Positions 61,623 to 64,000 of a stretch of 64,000 nucleotides of DNA are shown in pieces. A program made the position numbers and the translations under genes. The notes under the pieces are model-generated. The model saw only the letters and a list, made by a program, of their open reading frames with translations. It was not told the DNA's origin and did not search any database. The DNA comes from Amycolatopsis sp. GM8 (GTDB lineage: Bacteria; Actinomycetota; Actinomycetes; Mycobacteriales; Pseudonocardiaceae): positions 124,001 through 188,000 of the forward strand of contig NZ_JAJKFK010000006.1 in assembly GCF_021653975.1 (NCBI RefSeq). Direction: 5' to 3'. Within the stretch, counting starts at the first letter, position 1, and each line of letters opens with the position of its first letter.

Positions 61623-62165
61623 TCAGTCCTGCAGCCCGGCCTCGATGTCCAGCTCGATCTTGATCTTGTCGCTGACCACGGCACCCGGGACGCCGGCACC
61701 GACGCCGAACTCGGTGCGGCTGACCTCGGTCGACGCCGAGATGCCCAGCACCTTCCCGTTGGGGCCGTCGCCGAAGCCGCCCAGCTCGGCGGCGAGGGTG
61801 ACCGGCTTGGTGACGCCGTGGATGGTCAGGTCGCCGTCGATGAGGTAGTCGCCGTCTTCCACCCGGATCGCGGTCGAGGTGAAGGTCAGCGTCGGGAACT
61901 GCTCGACGTCCAGGAAGTCGCCGCTGCGGACGTGCCCGTCGCGCTGCTCGTTGTTGGTGTCGATGCTGGTCGCCTGGATCGTCGTGGTCACCGTCGAGTC
62001 GAGCACGTTCTCGGCGGTCACGATCGTGGTGTCGACCTGGTCGAAGCGGCCGCGGACCTTCGACACCCCCAGGTGCCGCACGACGAATGTCACGTCGGAG
62101 TGGGCGCCGTCGATCTTCCAGGTACCGGCGGTGTAGCCGGGGATCTCCGTCGTGGGTGCGCTCAT
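61623..62165 (-). CDS. YceI-family protein
   Basis: 180 aa, no signal peptide. Family signature AGTWKIDGAHSDVTFVVRHLGVSKVRGRF (from residue 12, split here by the usual turn) and FPTLTFTSTAIR, GDLTIHGVTKPVTL. YceI proteins are lipocalin-like and bind polyisoprenoids or other lipids. ATG 62165 follows AAAGGAG. It is divergent from a marR gene, and two operators lie between them. Confidence 0.9.
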   Translation of the reverse strand: MSAPTTEIPGYTAGTWKIDGAHSDVTFVVRHLGVSKVRGRFDQVDTTIVTAENVLDSTVTTTIQATSIDTNNEQRDGHVRSGDFLDVEQFPTLTFTSTAIRVEDGDYLIDGDLTIHGVTKPVTLAAELGGFGDGPNGKVLGISASTEVSRTEFGVGAGVPGAVVSDKIKIELDIEAGLQD

Positions 62166-62197
62166 GCCGGGACTCCTTTGCTTAGCCATGCTATCTA

Positions 62198-62241
62198 TTG
62201 AGCTCTCAACCGGACTCTACCAAATCTAATTGAGGGCTCAA
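62198..62241. promoter_or_regulatory. Two MarR-type operators between yceI and marR
   Basis: TTGAGCTCTCAA (62198-62209) and TTGAGGGCTCAA (62230-62241), both TTGAG-N2-CTCAA, with centres 32 bp apart. Each is followed by CC. They cover the shared promoter region. Confidence 0.75.
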
Positions 62242-62261
62242 CCAGAGGTAGAATTGTCCGC

Positions 62262-62771
62262 ATGGCGGGAACTCGGTGGCTCAGCGACGAGGAGCAACGC
62301 GTCTGGCGTGATTTCTCCGCGGCAGTGGACATGGTACGCGGGCACGTGGAAGGCCGCCTGCAGCGTGATTCCGGGATGCCACACACCTACTACGAGGTGC
62401 TCGTCGTGCTGTCCGAGGCGCCCGGCCGCACCCTGCGGATGAGCGAGCTGGCCGAGCGGTGCCGGTCGTCGCGCAGCCGCCTTTCCCACGCCGTGGCGCG
62501 GCTGGAGGAGAACGGCTGGGTCCGCCGCGACAGCTGCGCGGCCGACAAGCGCGGCGCCAACGCGACACTCACCGCCGACGGGCTCGCCACGATCGAGGCC
62601 GCCGCGCCCGGTCATGTCGAAGCCGTCCGTGAAGCCCTGTTCGACGCGCTGACCCCGGACCAGATGCGTGCGCTCGGTGAGATCGCCGGCGCGATCCGTA
62701 ACCGGCTGACCGCGCCGTGCACCGCCGCGATGGCCGAGGCGGACGCGGCCGAGGCCGGTTCCGCGGGATGA
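62262..62771 (+). CDS. MarR-family transcriptional regulator
   Basis: 169 aa. Winged helix at about residues 45-105 (LRMSELAERCRSSRSRLSHAVARLEENGWVRR, then CAADKRGANATLT). A cysteine lies at the start of the wing region (RDSCAADKR), a possible redox or ligand contact. It is divergent from yceI with two operators between, so it likely represses both. Confidence 0.9.
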   Translation: MAGTRWLSDEEQRVWRDFSAAVDMVRGHVEGRLQRDSGMPHTYYEVLVVLSEAPGRTLRMSELAERCRSSRSRLSHAVARLEENGWVRRDSCAADKRGANATLTADGLATIEAAAPGHVEAVREALFDALTPDQMRALGEIAGAIRNRLTAPCTAAMAEADAAEAGSAG

Positions 62772-62860
62772 ACGGCGCGCCGGGCCACCGGTCGCTGGTC
62801 AGGGGTGGTTACGCTGCGCTGGAACGATCCCCATCCCGCACCCAGGTGATATTGACAGCG

Positions 62861-62893
62861 ATGAGCAAGCCCGCACCGTCTGTACAGATCTGA
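62861..62893 (+). CDS. Possible 10-codon leader ORF before pgsA
   Basis: ATG AGC AAG through a TGA at 62891-62893 encodes MSKPAPSVQI. The stop overlaps the pgsA start (TGATG). A -10-like GATATT (62848-62853) with an upstream TG would start transcription at about 62861, so the mini-ORF could be leaderless and pass ribosomes to pgsA, which lacks its own ribosome site. This may be chance. Confidence 0.35.
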   Translation: MSKPAPSVQI

Positions 62894-63504
62894 TGCTGAA
62901 CATCTTCGCGCGCGCCTCGGTGTCCCGCGCCCTCGACCCGCTCGCCAAGGTGCTGCTGCGCGCCGGCGTCACCCCGAACGTCATGACGGTGCTGGGCACG
63001 GTCGGCGCCATCGCGTCCGCCATCGGGTTCTTCCCGGCCGGGCTGCTGCTGTGGGGCACGTTCACGGTGTGGGGTTTCGCGATGCTGGACCTGGTCGACG
63101 GCGCGATCGCGCGCGCCCGCGGGCACGGCACCCCGTTCGGCGCCGCCCTCGACGCGACCTGCGACCGGCTGGTCGACGGCGTGCTGTTCGCGTGCATCGC
63201 CTGGTGGTGCTTCGTCGACTGGGGCAACCTGCGTGCCGCCGGCGCGACGCTCGGCTGTCTCGTGCTCGGCCAGGTCATCTCGTACGTCAAGGCACGCGCC
63301 GAGGCGGTCGGGCTGGCGGCAGACGGCGGGCTGATCGAGCGCGCCGAGCGACTCATCATCGCGCTCGTCGGGACCGGGCTGCAGGGCTTCGGCGTGCCGT
63401 ACCTGGTCGAGGGCACCCAGTGGCTGCTCCTGGTGCTGTCCGCGGTGACCCTGGTGCAGCGCCTGCTCTCGCTCGCCGCGTCCGCCCGGGGGGCGAATCC
63501 GTGA
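62893..63504 (+). CDS. pgsA1: CDP-alcohol phosphatidyltransferase, phosphatidylinositol-phosphate synthase-like
   Basis: 203 aa integral membrane enzyme. The motif DLVDGAIARARGHG with FGAALDATCDR gives the complete D-x2-D-G-x2-A-R-x8-G-x3-D-x3-D pattern. In actinobacteria the gene after thrS-HIT makes phosphatidylinositol phosphate, the base of phosphatidylinositol mannosides. No ribosome site precedes ATG 62893; see the leader ORF. The acyltransferase gene overlaps by 4 bases. Confidence 0.92.
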   Translation: MLNIFARASVSRALDPLAKVLLRAGVTPNVMTVLGTVGAIASAIGFFPAGLLLWGTFTVWGFAMLDLVDGAIARARGHGTPFGAALDATCDRLVDGVLFACIAWWCFVDWGNLRAAGATLGCLVLGQVISYVKARAEAVGLAADGGLIERAERLIIALVGTGLQGFGVPYLVEGTQWLLLVLSAVTLVQRLLSLAASARGANP

Positions 63505-64000
63505 GTAGCCTGTCCCAGCACGCGAGCGATCTCGCTTACGCCGCGGGCTGGCGGCTGGTCCGGCGGCTGCCCGCCGGGCTGGCCACCGCCGCGTTCGGGC
63601 TGGCGGCGGACTTCGCCACCCGCCGCCGCGGTCCCGGCGTGCTGCAGCTGCGCCGCAATCTCGCGCGGGTGGTGCCGCAGGCGGGCGCGCAGGAACTGGA
63701 CGAGCTGACCCGGCAGGCCATGCGCTCCTACGCCCGCTACTGGCAGGAAGCGTTCCGGCTGCCCACAATGGACGTGAATTCCGTGCGCGGCCGGTTCCAG
63801 AGCGCGCTCACCGGTATGGAGAACCTCGACGCCGCGCTGGGGGAGGGCAACGGTGCCGTGGTCGTGTTGCCGCACATGGGAAACTGGGATGTCGCGGGCC
63901 TGTGGCTGGTCGGCTACGCCGGCTCGTTCACGACCGTGGTGGAGCGCCTGCGACCGGACTCGGTGTACCGCCGGTTCGTGGCGTTCCGCGAATCGCTCGG
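63501..64000 (+). CDS. Phosphatidylinositol mannoside acyltransferase, 5' part
   Basis: 166 residues are visible, cut by the window edge. Lipid A biosynthesis acyltransferase-like family (PatA/Rv2611c type). The N-terminal region (LAYAAGWRLVRRLPAGLATAAF) is followed by the catalytic H-x4-D motif HMGNWD. It would acylate the mannose of PIM. GTG 63501 overlaps the pgsA stop. A pimA mannosyltransferase gene is expected next. Confidence 0.9.
   Translation, partial: MSSLSQHASDLAYAAGWRLVRRLPAGLATAAFGLAADFATRRRGPGVLQLRRNLARVVPQAGAQELDELTRQAMRSYARYWQEAFRLPTMDVNSVRGRFQSALTGMENLDAALGEGNGAVVVLPHMGNWDVAGLWLVGYAGSFTTVVERLRPDSVYRRFVAFRESL
63761..63773. repeat. Imperfect copy of the dispersed palindrome (one mismatch)
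   Basis: GCCCACAATGGAC inside the PIM acyltransferase gene, encoding Pro-Thr-Met-Asp with ACA for Thr. Confidence 0.35.

Overview
The window comes from a very GC-rich actinomycete, most likely a member of the Pseudonocardiaceae close to Amycolatopsis. The evidence is GC-saturated third codon positions, many GTG starts, tight 4-base stop/start overlaps, several promoters that fit leaderless transcripts, the actinobacterial order thrS - HIT - pgsA - PIM acyltransferase at the right edge, and regulator families typical of the group (GAF-ANTAR, MmyB-type, CGNR/ABATE). No rRNA, tRNA, CRISPR array, integrase or transposase was found. The genus is an inference.

Layout. 1-1561: end of an unknown gene and a DegT/StrS aminotransferase. 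1641-5383: signalling genes (GAF-ANTAR protein, sigma factor, small secreted protein, and an orphan PAS kinase-like protein that lacks the usual histidine). 5468-9302: a small cysteine protein and a large VWA surface protein with prealbumin-like repeats and an LAXTG sortase signal. 9307-13511: membrane protein, quinone oxidoreductase divergent from a CGNR regulator with two palindromic operators, and an MmyB-type regulator divergent from an SDR. 13521-19126: five-gene acyl-CoA degradation operon (ligase, two acyl-CoA dehydrogenases, crotonase, VOC protein). 20030-23534: methyltransferase, glycosyltransferase, TetR regulator and endonuclease V. 23536-27954: TetR regulator, rifampicin-monooxygenase-like gene preceded by an inverted repeat resembling the rifamycin-associated element, and a marR-MFS/USP pair.

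27955-34100 looks like an accessory and partly decaying stretch. It holds a deleted P-loop kinase-like pseudogene, an arsR-AHSA1-RibD_C operon, an SDR, a RecQ remnant without its ATP-binding loop, and a CGNR regulator with a MOSC-flavodoxin reductase-ferredoxin fusion. 34186-39242 has an alpha/beta hydrolase, a membrane protein, and a rutA/rutB-like pair followed by a free-standing riboflavin kinase and an IclR regulator.

39885-58190 is a cell-surface glycopolymer locus. It has an initiating phosphoglycosyltransferase, a free FtsX extracellular-domain protein, a PIG-L deacetylase, two zinc-type C-methyltransferase-like proteins, a nucleotidyltransferase, an NAD-dependent epimerase, an RmlC-like epimerase, several GT2 enzymes, a flippase, a large polytopic protein that may be the polymerase, an acetyltransferase, and two glycosidases (GH39-like and GH16). 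Many genes overlap by four bases, so the products are probably made together. 58284-64000: a RutE-like nitroreductase, then thrS-HIT, a YceI/MarR insertion with two operators, and the start of the phosphatidylinositol mannoside genes.

One signal crosses these regions. A palindrome, GTCCANNNTGGAC, recurs far more often than base composition predicts, mostly inside genes and often at the cost of non-preferred codons.
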